DNA of 64,000 nt, from NCBI RefSeq assembly GCF_041080625.1, contig NZ_CP163518.1, positions 9,169,501-9,233,500 of the forward strand. Direction: 5' to 3'. A program made the position numbers and the translations under genes. The notes below the pieces were generated by a model. That model saw only the letters and a list, made by a program, of their open reading frames with translations, was not told the origin of the DNA and made no database searches. Positions 36,576 to 45,098 of the stretch are shown here, piece after piece; the stretch's first letter is position 1, and every line of letters starts with the position of its first letter. Origin of the DNA: Streptomyces sp. CG1. GTDB lineage: Bacteria; Actinomycetota; Actinomycetes; Streptomycetales; Streptomycetaceae.

Positions 36576-36606
36576 CCTGACCTGCGGAAACGTTCCGCAG
36601 GTCAGG
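36576..36606. terminator. 14-bp perfect hairpin downstream of galE
   Basis: CCTGACCTGCGGAA (36576-36589) and TTCCGCAGGTCAGG (36593-36606) are exact complements around a 3-nt loop. It lies 72 bp after the galE stop and 95 bp before the CDF start, both genes being on the minus strand. No T-tract follows, as is common in Streptomyces. Termination after galE is the simplest reading; an operator for the CDF gene is possible. Confidence 0.6.
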
Positions 36607-36677
36607 ACGGGTGGGCGGAGGTGGTGAAGCCGCCGGCGGCCGGCCGCCCAAGGCCTGGTGCCGTGGCCCGGTGCGGC

Positions 36678-37649
36678 TCAGCGGCCGTGGTGCAGCTGCC
36701 ACCCCTGCCAGGCCGACTCCACCATCTCGCGCACCCCGCGCCCGGCCCGCCAGCCCAGCTCCTTCGCGGCCCGCTCGGCCGAGGCGACGGCACGCGGCGC
36801 GTCCCCCGGCCGGCGTCCCTCCACCACGGGCTCCCGGCGGTCCCCGGTGACCTCCCCGATGACCGTGATCAGCTCGCGCACCGAGACACCCTCGCCCCGG
36901 CCGATGTTCAGCGTCAGATCGCCGGACAGGTCCCCGCCCGCGAGCCGCCGCGCCGCCGCGAGATGCGCCTCGGCCAGGTCGGCCACATGGATGTAGTCCC
37001 GGATGCAGGTGCCGTCCGGCGTCGGATAGTCGGCACCGAAGATCCGCGGAGCCTCGTCGCGGGTGAGCCGGTCGAAGACCATCGGCACGATGTTGAACAC
37101 GCCCGTGTCCGCCAGCTCCGGCGCCGCCGCGCCCGCCACGTTGAAATAGCGCAGGCACACCGTGGAGATGCCGTGCGCCTGCCCGGCCGCCCGCACCAGC
37201 CACTCCCCGGCCAGCTTGGTCTCGCCGTAGGGGTTCACCGGCGCGCACGGGGTGTCCTCGGTGATCAGGTCCACGTCGGGGTTGCCGTACACCGCCGCCG
37301 ACGAGGAGAACAGCAGCCGCCGGATCCCGGCCCCGGCCACCGCGTCCAGCAGCGTGGCGAGGCCGCCCACGTTCTCCCGGTAGTAACGGGTGGGCTCGGC
37401 CACCGACTCGGCGACCTGCTTGCGCGCCGCGAGATGGACGACGCCCGTGACGCCGTACTCCTTGAAGACCCGCGCGAGCAGCTCGCCGTCCAGTGTCGAG
37501 CCCCGGACGAGCGGGACGTCCGCCGGGAGCCGCTCGGGCACCGCCGCCGACAGGTCGTCCAGCGCCACGACGCTCTCCCCGGCGCAGGCCATGGCTCGTG
37601 CCACATGTGCCCCGATGTATCCGGCTCCGCCGGTGATCAGCCACGTCAT
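36678..37649 (-). CDS. galE: UDP-glucose 4-epimerase
   Basis: The 323-residue extended short-chain dehydrogenase has the NAD motif TGGAGYIGAH at residues 6-15, the Ser-Tyr-Lys triad (FSSSAAVYG and PYGETK) and the substrate block RYFNVAGA with RDYIHVADLA. It interconverts UDP-glucose and UDP-galactose, in leaf of sugar-nucleotide supply. GTAGGC lies upstream of the ATG. It diverges from the CDP-alcohol phosphotransferase gene, so it may supply UDP-sugar for the glycosyltransferase of that cluster. Confidence 0.92.
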   Translation of the reverse strand: MTWLITGGAGYIGAHVARAMACAGESVVALDDLSAAVPERLPADVPLVRGSTLDGELLARVFKEYGVTGVVHLAARKQVAESVAEPTRYYRENVGGLATLLDAVAGAGIRRLLFSSSAAVYGNPDVDLITEDTPCAPVNPYGETKLAGEWLVRAAGQAHGISTVCLRYFNVAGAAAPELADTGVFNIVPMVFDRLTRDEAPRIFGADYPTPDGTCIRDYIHVADLAEAHLAAARRLAGGDLSGDLTLNIGRGEGVSVRELITVIGEVTGDRREPVVEGRRPGDAPRAVASAERAAKELGWRAGRGVREMVESAWQGWQLHHGR

Positions 37650-37913
37650 GGTCGCCTACCCTAGGGGCCTGCCCGCCTGTCCCGGTTGCCCGGTTCTGCG
37701 CCGACGGTTTGTCGGGTGGGCCCCGGATCCCCGATGATGATCGCGGCAAAGCACTGGGCAGCACCCGTGGGCCGGTCCGTGAACGGCCGGTGAACAGGGG
37801 CTCCCGCCCATCGGATAGCCTCTGCCGACATGCCGCCCGGGTGCCGCGGACAGGGCGCCCCATCACGTGAAAGACCGGCGCCCGCGCGCCGGCACCCAGG
37901 GAGTGAGTTTCGG

Positions 37914-39719
37914 TTGCCGACCGCCATCGTCACCGGTCAGCCGGTCCCCGGATCGTCCCTGGAGAACGATCTGCGGGCGCTCGGTTTCGACGTCCGGGTG
38001 GCAGCGGACGCCGCCGAGGCCGAGACCCTGCTCGCCGCCGCTCCGGCCGCCGAGCGCGTGGCCCTGGTCGACGCCCGCTTCGTCGGGCACCCGCACGCGC
38101 TGCGCCTCGGCCTGACCGACCCGCGCTTCCCGCTCTCCGCCGTCCCCGGCGCCGTCACCGCCCAGCCGGCCGCCCGGCAGGAGCTGACCCGGGCGGTGGC
38201 CCGTGAGACCTCGGCCGGCGGCGGTACGGCGCTCGCCGTGGACAGCCTCGCCGACCGCATCGTCACCGCCCTCGACACCGACGGCTGCGCGGTGCACCGG
38301 CCGGAGCTGGGCAGCCTGGTCGCCGCCGTCCCCGCCGACCCGCAGGCCCGCAACGAAGCCCGCCAGGCCGTCGCCGCCGTCGACGACGAGGCCGTACGCC
38401 TGAAGTCGGCCGTGAAGTCCCGTGACGGCTTCTTCACCACGTTCTTCATCAGCCCCTACTCGCGCTATCTCGCCCGCTGGTGCGCCCGCCGCGGCCTGAC
38501 CCCGAACCAGGTCACCACGGCCTCGCTGCTCACCGCCCTGATAGCGGCCGGCTGCGCGGCGACGGGCACGCGCGCGGGGTTCGTCGCGGCCGGCGTCCTG
38601 CTCATCGCCTCCTTCGTCCTGGACTGCACCGACGGCCAGCTCGCCCGCTACGCGCTGAAGTACTCCACGCTCGGCGCCTGGCTCGACGCCACCTTCGACC
38701 GGGCCAAGGAGTACGCCTACTACGCCGGCCTCGCGCTGGGAGCGGCCCGCGGCGGCGGCCATGACGATGTATGGGCCCTCGCACTCGGCGCGATGGTCCT
38801 GCAGACCTGCCGGCACGTGGTCGACTTCTCGTTCAACGAGGCCAACCACGACGCCACCGCCAACACCAGCCCCACCGCCGCCCTCTCCGACAAGCTCGAC
38901 AGCGTCGGCTGGACGATATGGCTGCGGCGGATGATCGTGCTGCCCATCGGCGAGCGCTGGGCGATGATCGCCATCCTGACCGCGGCCACCACGCCCCGGA
39001 TCACCTTCTACGTCCTGCTGATCGGCTGCGCCTTCGCGGCGGCCTACACCACGGCCGGTCGCGTGCTGCGGTCCCTGACCCGCAAGGCGCGGCGGACCGA
39101 CCGGGCCGCCCAGGCGCTCGCGGACCTCGCCGACTCCGGTCCGCTCACCGAGGCCGTGCGGCGCGTGCTCGAGCGCGGCCCGGCGGGCCTCGCCGTGCCC
39201 GCCGTCGCCTTCCTCGGCGGTGCCGCGGTTGTCGCCTGTTCCGCCCTCACCGGCCACGGCTCGGTGCTGCCGGTGATCGGCGCCCTGGTCTACGTCCTGA
39301 CCTCGGCTCTCGCCGTCGCCCGCCCCCTCAAGGGCACCCTCGACTGGCTGGTCCCGCCCTTCTTCCGGGCCGCCGAGTACGGCACCGTCCTGGCCCTGGC
39401 GGGTAAGGCGGGGGTAAACGGAGCGCTTCCTGCGGCTTTCGGCCTGGTGGCCGCCGTCGCCTACCATCACTACGACACGGTGTACCGCATCCGCGGCGAC
39501 GCCGGGGCGCCGCCGGCCTGGCTGGTGCGCGCCATCGGGGGGCACGAAGGGCGGACGCTGCTGGTCACCGTTCTGGCCGCGGTGCTCACCGCCCCGCAGT
39601 TCACGGTCGCGCTCACGGTCCTCGCCGTGGCCGTCGCCCTCGTGGTGCTCGTCGAGAGCATCCGTTTCTGGGTCTCCGCAGGGGCCCCAGCTGTACACGA
39701 CGAAGGAGAACCCGCATGA
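37914..39719 (+). CDS. Three-part membrane protein with central CDP-alcohol phosphotransferase domain
   Basis: The 601-residue protein has a soluble N-terminal domain (residues 1-175) of unknown function. The central CDP-alcohol phosphotransferase domain carries the complete motif D237xxD240GxxAR-x8-G254xxxD258xxxD262. A C-terminal membrane domain (about 350-600) has several hydrophobic helices. The catalytic part joins a CDP-linked alcohol phosphate to an acceptor hydroxyl. Start: TTG at 37914 with AGGGAG 10 nt upstream. The next gene starts in its stop codon (ATGA), so the genes are translationally coupled. Substrate is unknown; see the cluster finding. Confidence 0.85.
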   Translation: MPTAIVTGQPVPGSSLENDLRALGFDVRVAADAAEAETLLAAAPAAERVALVDARFVGHPHALRLGLTDPRFPLSAVPGAVTAQPAARQELTRAVARETSAGGGTALAVDSLADRIVTALDTDGCAVHRPELGSLVAAVPADPQARNEARQAVAAVDDEAVRLKSAVKSRDGFFTTFFISPYSRYLARWCARRGLTPNQVTTASLLTALIAAGCAATGTRAGFVAAGVLLIASFVLDCTDGQLARYALKYSTLGAWLDATFDRAKEYAYYAGLALGAARGGGHDDVWALALGAMVLQTCRHVVDFSFNEANHDATANTSPTAALSDKLDSVGWTIWLRRMIVLPIGERWAMIAILTAATTPRITFYVLLIGCAFAAAYTTAGRVLRSLTRKARRTDRAAQALADLADSGPLTEAVRRVLERGPAGLAVPAVAFLGGAAVVACSALTGHGSVLPVIGALVYVLTSALAVARPLKGTLDWLVPPFFRAAEYGTVLALAGKAGVNGALPAAFGLVAAVAYHHYDTVYRIRGDAGAPPAWLVRAIGGHEGRTLLVTVLAAVLTAPQFTVALTVLAVAVALVVLVESIRFWVSAGAPAVHDEGEPA

Positions 39720-40468
39720 TCGGCCTCGTGCTGGCGGCCGGCGCCGGACGGCGTCTGCGCCCATACACCGACAGCCTGCCCAAGGCACTGGTACCGGTGG
39801 GGCCGGCCGGCATAGAGGATTCGATCACCGTGCTCGACCTGACCCTCGGCAACTTCGCCGAGATCGGGCTGACCGAGGTCGCGATCATCGTCGGCTACCG
39901 CAAGGAGGCCGTCTACGAGCGCAAGGCGGCCCTGGAGCAGAAGTACGGCCTCAAGCTCACCCTCATCGACAACGACAAGGCCGAGGAGTGGAACAACGCC
40001 TACTCCCTGTGGTGCGGCCGTGACGCCCTCAAGGACGGTGTGATCCTCGCCAACGGCGACACCGTCCACCCGGTCTCCGTCGAGAAGACGCTGCTGGCCG
40101 CACGTGGCGAAGGTAAGAAGATCATTCTTGCCCTCGACACCGTGAAGTCCCTCGCGGACGAGGAGATGAAGGTCGTCGTCGACGCCGGCAAGGGCATGAC
40201 GAAGATCACCAAGCTGATGGACCCCGCCGAGGCCACCGGCGAGTACATCGGCGTCACCCTGATCGAGGGCGATGCCGCTCCCGATCTGGCAGACGCGCTG
40301 AAGACGGTCTGGGAGTCCGACCCGCAGCAGTTCTACGAGCACGGGTACCAGGAGCTGGTCAACCGCGGCTTCCGGATCGACGTGGCGCCGATCGGCGACG
40401 TCCAGTGGGTCGAGATCGACAACCACGACGACCTCGCCAAGGGACGGGAGATCGCGTGCCGCTACTGA
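39716..40468 (+). CDS. NTP transferase (sugar/alcohol-phosphate cytidylyltransferase-like)
   Basis: The 250-residue Rossmann-like nucleotidyltransferase opens with LVLAAGAGRRLRPYTDSLPKALVPV, the NTP-binding signature with the catalytic Lys. LANGDTVHP holds the metal-binding Asp. It is closer to the phosphocholine or inositol-phosphate cytidylyltransferase group than to hexose-1-phosphate enzymes. It should activate a small phosphorylated alcohol as its CDP ester for the flanking phosphotransferases. GAAGGAG precedes the ATG, which overlaps the upstream stop by 4 bp. Confidence 0.88.
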   Translation: MIGLVLAAGAGRRLRPYTDSLPKALVPVGPAGIEDSITVLDLTLGNFAEIGLTEVAIIVGYRKEAVYERKAALEQKYGLKLTLIDNDKAEEWNNAYSLWCGRDALKDGVILANGDTVHPVSVEKTLLAARGEGKKIILALDTVKSLADEEMKVVVDAGKGMTKITKLMDPAEATGEYIGVTLIEGDAAPDLADALKTVWESDPQQFYEHGYQELVNRGFRIDVAPIGDVQWVEIDNHDDLAKGREIACRY

Positions 40469-41517
40469 CCCGGCTCATTCCCTCGCCGGTCGTCGTCGAC
40501 ATCCGCCCGGGTGCCCTGGACGACCTGGCCGCGGTCCTCGCCGACGAGCGCATCGCGCAGTCCGGCCGGCTCGCCGTCGCCGTCAGCGGCGGCTCCGGCA
40601 CCAAGCTGCGCGAACGCATCGCCCCCTCGCTGCCCGGCGCCAGCTGGTACGAGGTCGGCGGAGGCACCCTCGACGACGCGATCCGGCTGGCCGGCGAGAT
40701 GAAGTCCGGCCACTACGACGCGGTGGTCGGGCTCGGCGGCGGCAAGATCATCGACTGCGCCAAGTTCGCCGCGGCCCGCGTCGGCCTGCCCCTGGTCGCC
40801 GTACCGACGAACCTCGCGCACGACGGTCTGTGCTCGCCGGTCGCCACGCTCGACAACGACGCCGGGCGCGGCTCCTACGGTGTGCCGAACCCGATCGCGG
40901 TCGTCATCGACCTGGACGTGATCCGCGAGGCCCCGGCCCGCTTCGTGCGGGCCGGCATCGGTGACGCGATCTCCAACATCAACGCGGTCGCGGACTGGGA
41001 GCTGTCCAACCGGGTCACCGGCGAGAAGATCGACGGTCTCGCCGCGGCCATGGCCCGCCAGGCCGGCGAGGCGGTGCTGCGCCACCCCGGCGGCATCGGC
41101 GAGAACGGCTTCCTCCAGGTGCTCGCCGAGGCGCTGGTCCTCAGCGGCATCTCGATGTCGATCTCCGGCGACTCCCGGCCGTCCTCCGGCTCCTGCCACG
41201 AGATCAACCACGCCTTCGACCTGCTGTTCCCCAAGCGGGCGGCCGCCCACGGCGAACAGTGCGGACTCGGCGCGGCCTTCGCGATGTATCTGCGCGGGGC
41301 CCACGAGGAGGCGGTGCACACCGCCGTCGTGCTGCGCCGGCACGGGCTCCCGGTGCTCCCGGAGGAGATCGGCTTCACCCTGGACGAGTTCGTCCGCGCG
41401 GTGGAGTTCGCCCCCGAGACCCGGCCCGGCCGCTACACGATCCTCGAGCACCTCGACCTCAAGACGAACCAGATCAAGGACATCTACGCCGACTATGTCA
41501 AGGCCATCGGTAGCTGA
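40456..41517 (+). CDS. Glycerol-1-phosphate dehydrogenase-like (AraM/iron-containing alcohol dehydrogenase family)
   Basis: The 353-residue protein has the NAD-binding GLGGGKIIDCAKFAA and the PTNLAHDGLCSPVA segment typical of sn-glycerol-1-phosphate dehydrogenases. The metal ligands appear as GIGDAISNINA (Asp) and the His residues of SCHEINHAFD and AAHGEQCG. The family reduces dihydroxyacetone phosphate to glycerol 1-phosphate in archaea and in Bacillus (AraM). The GTG at 40456 overlaps the upstream gene by 13 bp and has GGGAG. It is the likely source of the alcohol phosphate for this cluster; related polyol phosphates cannot be excluded. Confidence 0.85.
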   Translation: MPLLTRLIPSPVVVDIRPGALDDLAAVLADERIAQSGRLAVAVSGGSGTKLRERIAPSLPGASWYEVGGGTLDDAIRLAGEMKSGHYDAVVGLGGGKIIDCAKFAAARVGLPLVAVPTNLAHDGLCSPVATLDNDAGRGSYGVPNPIAVVIDLDVIREAPARFVRAGIGDAISNINAVADWELSNRVTGEKIDGLAAAMARQAGEAVLRHPGGIGENGFLQVLAEALVLSGISMSISGDSRPSSGSCHEINHAFDLLFPKRAAAHGEQCGLGAAFAMYLRGAHEEAVHTAVVLRRHGLPVLPEEIGFTLDEFVRAVEFAPETRPGRYTILEHLDLKTNQIKDIYADYVKAIGS

Positions 41518-42274
41518 ACTCCGTCCGGTCGTCCACCCCGCGGGGGTGAAGGACCGGCGCAGCGGTGAGCACTGGGCGGGACGCCTCTACATGCGCGAGG
41601 TGTCCCTGCGTATCGACCGCTACCTGGTCACCACCAGGGTCACGCCCAACCAGCTCACGTACCTGATGACCGTCTGCGGCGTGCTCGCGGCCCCGGCCCT
41701 GCTGGTGCCGGGGATCTGGGGCGCCGTGCTCGGCGTGGTCGCCACCCAGCTGTATCTGCTGCTGGACTGCGTCGACGGCGAGATCGCCCGCTGGAAGAAG
41801 CAGTACTCGCTCAACGGGGTCTACCTGGACCGTGTCGGCGCCTACCTGACCGACGCGGCCGTCCTGGTGGGCCTCGGCCTGCGCGCCGCCGACCTGTGGG
41901 GCAGCGGCCGTATCGACTGGCTGTGGGCCTTCCTCGGCACCCTGGCCGCGCTCGGCGCCATCCTGATCAAGGCCGAGACCGACCTGGTCGGCGTCGCCCG
42001 GCACCAGGCCGGCAAGCCGCCCGTGCAGGAGGCCGCCGCGGAGCTGCGCTCCTCCGGCATGGCGCTGGCCCGCAAGGCCGCCGCGGCGCTCAAGTTCCAC
42101 CGCCTCATCCTCGGTATCGAGGCCTCGCTGCTGATCCTGGTCCTCGCGATCGTCGACCAGATCCGCGGCGACCTGTTCTGCACCCGGCTCGGTACGGCCG
42201 TCCTCGCCGGTATCGCCCTGCTGCAGACCCTGCTGCACCTGGTGTCCATCCTCGCCTCCAGCAGGCTGAAGTGA
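41495..42274 (+). CDS. CDP-alcohol phosphotransferase homologue with altered motif
   Basis: The 259-residue membrane protein has about six hydrophobic helices. The family motif is present as D91xxD94GxxAR-x8-G108xxxD112, but the fourth Asp is Ala116; the next Asp is four residues later (Asp120). That fourth position normally provides the catalytic base, so chemistry or substrate may differ. The start (ATG at 41495) overlaps the preceding gene by 23 bp with AAGGA upstream. It is the second such enzyme of the cluster. Confidence 0.85.
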   Translation: MSRPSVAELRPVVHPAGVKDRRSGEHWAGRLYMREVSLRIDRYLVTTRVTPNQLTYLMTVCGVLAAPALLVPGIWGAVLGVVATQLYLLLDCVDGEIARWKKQYSLNGVYLDRVGAYLTDAAVLVGLGLRAADLWGSGRIDWLWAFLGTLAALGAILIKAETDLVGVARHQAGKPPVQEAAAELRSSGMALARKAAAALKFHRLILGIEASLLILVLAIVDQIRGDLFCTRLGTAVLAGIALLQTLLHLVSILASSRLK

Positions 42275-43152
42275 GTGCCGTGAAGGTCGGCGCCGTCATC
42301 ATCACCATGGGCAACCGGCCCGAGGAGCTGCGGGCCCTCATCGACTCGGTCGCCAAGCAGGACGGCGACCCGGTCGAGGTGGTCGTGGTCGGCAACGGCT
42401 CGCCCGTCCCGGACGTCCCCGACGGCGTACGGACGGTGGAGCTGCCCGAGAACCTGGGCATCCCCGGCGGCCGCAACGTCGGCATGGAGGCCTTCGGGCC
42501 CAGCGGCCGCGAGGTCGACATACTGCTCTTCCTCGACGACGACGGCCTGCTCGCCCGCCATGACACCGCCGAGCTGTGCCGCGAGGCCTTCGCCGCGGAC
42601 TCCGAGCTGGGCATCGTCAGCTTCCGCATCGCCGACCCCGACACCGGCGAGACCCAGCGCCGGCACGTGCCCCGGCTGCGCGCCTCCGACCCGATGCGCT
42701 CCTCGCGGGTCACCACCTTCCTCGGCGGCGCCAACGCCGTACGCACCCGGGTCTTCGCCGAGGTCGGCGGCCTGCCGGACGAGTTCTTCTACGCCCATGA
42801 GGAGACCGACCTGGCCTGGCGGGCCCTCGACGCCGGCTGGATGATCGACTACCGGTCCGACATGGTGCTGTACCACCCGACCACCGCGCCCTCGCGGCAC
42901 GCGGTCTACCACCGCATGGTCGCCCGCAACCGGGTCTGGCTCGCCCGCCGCAACCTCCCCGCCCCTCTGGTCCCGGTCTATCTCGGGGTCTGGATGCTGC
43001 TCACGCTGCTGCGCCGCCCCTCCCGGCCGGCCCTGCGGGCGTGGTTCGGCGGGTTCCGCGAGGGCTGGACCACGCCCTGCGGCCCACGTCGGCCCATGCG
43101 CTGGCGCACGGTGTGGCGGCTGACCCGGCTGGGCCGCCCTCCGGTGATCTGA
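42271..43152 (+). CDS. Glycosyltransferase family 2
   Basis: The 293-residue enzyme has the GT-A fold start VGAVIITMGNRPEELRALIDSV, the metal-binding FLDDDG near residue 86 (the DxD equivalent), and the acceptor segment FYAHEETDLAWRALDAGW (the ED motif). A hydrophobic segment near the C-terminus (LVPVYLGVWMLLTLL) suggests membrane association. It uses a nucleotide sugar to decorate a lipid or polymer. The GTG at 42271 overlaps the upstream stop (GTGA), completing a five-gene overlapping run. Confidence 0.9.
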   Translation: MSAVKVGAVIITMGNRPEELRALIDSVAKQDGDPVEVVVVGNGSPVPDVPDGVRTVELPENLGIPGGRNVGMEAFGPSGREVDILLFLDDDGLLARHDTAELCREAFAADSELGIVSFRIADPDTGETQRRHVPRLRASDPMRSSRVTTFLGGANAVRTRVFAEVGGLPDEFFYAHEETDLAWRALDAGWMIDYRSDMVLYHPTTAPSRHAVYHRMVARNRVWLARRNLPAPLVPVYLGVWMLLTLLRRPSRPALRAWFGGFREGWTTPCGPRRPMRWRTVWRLTRLGRPPVI

Positions 43153-43197
43153 GAAGCTTCTCTTACCTCAAGAGAGCTAGCTTCTTACCCGAGAGAG
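43151..43197. promoter_or_regulatory. Palindrome and paired repeats before the ABC exporter
   Basis: GAGAAGCTTCTC (43151-43162) is a perfect 12-bp palindrome overlapping the glycosyltransferase stop. Two related units follow, AGCTTCT-C-TTACC-TCA-AGAGAG (43155-43176) and AGCTTCT-TACC-CG-AGAGAG (43179-43197), 24 bp apart. The stretch is much less GC-rich than its surroundings. It lies 16-62 bp before the permease start and probably contains its control site. Confidence 0.5.
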
Positions 43198-43212
43198 TCC
43201 CGGTTTTCACTC

Positions 43213-44142
43213 GTGAGTCACACAACCCATGACGGCGGTGCCGCGGTGAACGCGATACCGCCGCCCGACGAGGGACAGACGGCGGCGCAGCTCGCCGCCA
43301 CATACGGGCTCGCCGTCAGCGGCGCCCGTCCCTCGCTCGCCGAGTACGTCCGTCAGCTGTGGGGCAGGCGCCACTTCATCCTCGCCTTCTCCCATGCGAA
43401 GCTGACCGCGCAGTACAGCGAGGCCAAGCTCGGCCAGCTGTGGCAGGTGGCGACCCCGTTGCTCAACGCGGGCGTGTACTACTTCATCTTCGGCGTGATC
43501 CTGCACGCGAGCCGTGGCCTGTCCCGGGACGTGTACATCCCGTTCCTGGTCACGGGTGTGTTCGTCTTCACGTTCACGCAGAGCTCGGTCATGTCGGGCG
43601 TCCGCGCGATCTCCGGCAACCTGGGATTGGTGCGCGCCCTGCACTTCCCGCGCGCCTCGCTGCCCATCTCCTTCTCGCTGCAGCAGCTCCAGCAGCTGCT
43701 CTTCTCGATGATCGTGATGTTCGTCGTGGCGATCGGCTTCGGCAGCTATCCGAGCCCGGCCTGGCTGCTGATCGTGCCCGTCCTGCTGCTGCAGTTCCTG
43801 TTCAACACCGGGCTCGCGCTGATCGTGGCGCGCATGGGCGCCAGGACCCCGGACCTCGCCCAGCTGATGCCGTTCATCCTGCGCACCTGGATGTACACCT
43901 CGGGCGTCATGTTCTCCATCAGCAAGATCATGGAGGGCCGCTCCGAGACCGCCGTCCGGCTGCTCCAGGTGAACCCGGCCGCGGTCTACATGGATCTGAT
44001 GCGCTACGCGCTGATCGACGGCTACGGCGCCGCGAACCTGCCGCCGCATGTGTGGGCCATCGCGCTGTTCTGGGCCGTGGTCGTCTTCGCCGGCGGCTTC
44101 GTGTACTTCTGGCAGGCGGAGGAGAGGTACGGCCGTGGCTGA
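43213..44142 (+). CDS. ABC-2 type permease, teichoic-acid/polysaccharide exporter (TagG/Wzm-like)
   Basis: The 309-residue protein has a soluble N-terminus (residues 1-60), then the Wzm hallmark FILAFSHAKLTAQYSEAKLGQLWQVATPLLNAGVYYFIFGVIL and about five further membrane segments. It forms the channel that moves a lipid-linked glycan or teichoic-acid-like polymer across the membrane. The start is a GTG at 43213. It pairs with the ATPase gene, which begins 8 bp before its stop. Being next to the phosphotransferase and glycosyltransferase run, it is the likely exporter of their product. Confidence 0.92.
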   Translation: MSHTTHDGGAAVNAIPPPDEGQTAAQLAATYGLAVSGARPSLAEYVRQLWGRRHFILAFSHAKLTAQYSEAKLGQLWQVATPLLNAGVYYFIFGVILHASRGLSRDVYIPFLVTGVFVFTFTQSSVMSGVRAISGNLGLVRALHFPRASLPISFSLQQLQQLLFSMIVMFVVAIGFGSYPSPAWLLIVPVLLLQFLFNTGLALIVARMGARTPDLAQLMPFILRTWMYTSGVMFSISKIMEGRSETAVRLLQVNPAAVYMDLMRYALIDGYGAANLPPHVWAIALFWAVVVFAGGFVYFWQAEERYGRG

Positions 44143-44944
44143 GCAGAACGCCGAGCAGGCCACCGTGGCTCCGGAGGAACGCCGCCCGACGGTCATCGCG
44201 GACGGCCTGCACATCGTCTACCGCGTCAACGGCGCCGGGGCCGGCAAGGGCAGCGCGACGGCCGCGCTGAGCCGGATCCTGAAGCGAGGCTCCGACGACG
44301 CGGCGAGGGGCGTGCGCAGGGTGCACGCCGTGCGCGGGGTCTCCTTCGTCGCCTACCGCGGCGAGGCCATCGGCCTGATCGGCTCCAACGGTTCCGGCAA
44401 GTCCACGCTGCTGCGCGCCATCGCCGGTCTGCTGCCCGCCGAGCAGGGCAAGGTCTACACCGACGGCCAGCCCTCGCTGCTCGGCGTGAACGCGGCCCTG
44501 ATGAACGACCTGACCGGCGAGCGCAACGTCATCCTCGGCGGTCTCGCCATGGGCATGTCCCGGGAGCAGATCAAGGAGCGCTACCAGGACATCGTCGACT
44601 TCTCCGGCATCAACGAGAAGGGCGACTTCATCACCCTGCCGATGCGGACGTACTCCTCGGGGATGGCGGCCCGGCTGCGGTTCTCCATCGCCGCCGCCAA
44701 GGACCACGATGTCCTCATGATCGACGAGGCGCTCGCCACCGGTGACCGCAAGTTCCAGAAGCGCTCCGAGGAACGCATCCGGGAACTGCGCAAGGACGCC
44801 GGCACGGTGTTTCTGGTCAGCCACAACAACAAGTCCATCCGTGACACCTGCGACCGCGTCCTGTGGCTGGAACGCGGCGAGCTGCGCATGGACGGACCGA
44901 CCGAAGAGGTTTTGAAGGAGTACGAGAAGTTCACGGGCAAGTAG
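44135..44944 (+). CDS. ABC transporter ATPase of the exporter (TagH/Wzt-like)
   Basis: The 269-residue ATPase has Walker A GSNGSGKST, the signature YSSGMAARL and Walker B VLMIDEALATGD. These DEALATGD and YSSGM variants are typical of Wzt/TagH export ATPases. The segment before Walker A is longer than usual (an insert SRILKRGSDDAARGVRRVHAVRGVS), also a TagH trait. It lacks the C-terminal carbohydrate-binding domain of some Wzt proteins, so chain-length sensing is not expected. The GTG at 44135 overlaps the permease gene by 8 bp. Confidence 0.93.
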   Translation: MAEQNAEQATVAPEERRPTVIADGLHIVYRVNGAGAGKGSATAALSRILKRGSDDAARGVRRVHAVRGVSFVAYRGEAIGLIGSNGSGKSTLLRAIAGLLPAEQGKVYTDGQPSLLGVNAALMNDLTGERNVILGGLAMGMSREQIKERYQDIVDFSGINEKGDFITLPMRTYSSGMAARLRFSIAAAKDHDVLMIDEALATGDRKFQKRSEERIRELRKDAGTVFLVSHNNKSIRDTCDRVLWLERGELRMDGPTEEVLKEYEKFTGK

Positions 44945-45088
44945 CCCGTTTCGGCCAGGGTCCCGCTGGAAAGCGTCCGCGGGTCCTCGCACCGGTAACG
45001 GAACCGTCAACTCCGGCCTGTGCCAGGAATCTTGGAACCAATCGGTGTGTTGTTGTGATGCGCAGGACACCCCGACGGACCTTACTGC

Positions 45089-45098
45089 GTTGTACAAC
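45089..45098. promoter_or_regulatory. Palindrome GTTGTACAAC in the hopanoid upstream region
   Basis: The 10-bp perfect palindrome is flanked by CTTAC (45081-45085) and GTAAG (45099-45103), extending the symmetry. It lies about 150 bp before the hopanoid leader ORF, in the 297-bp gap after the exporter. It may be an operator of the operon. Confidence 0.35.
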
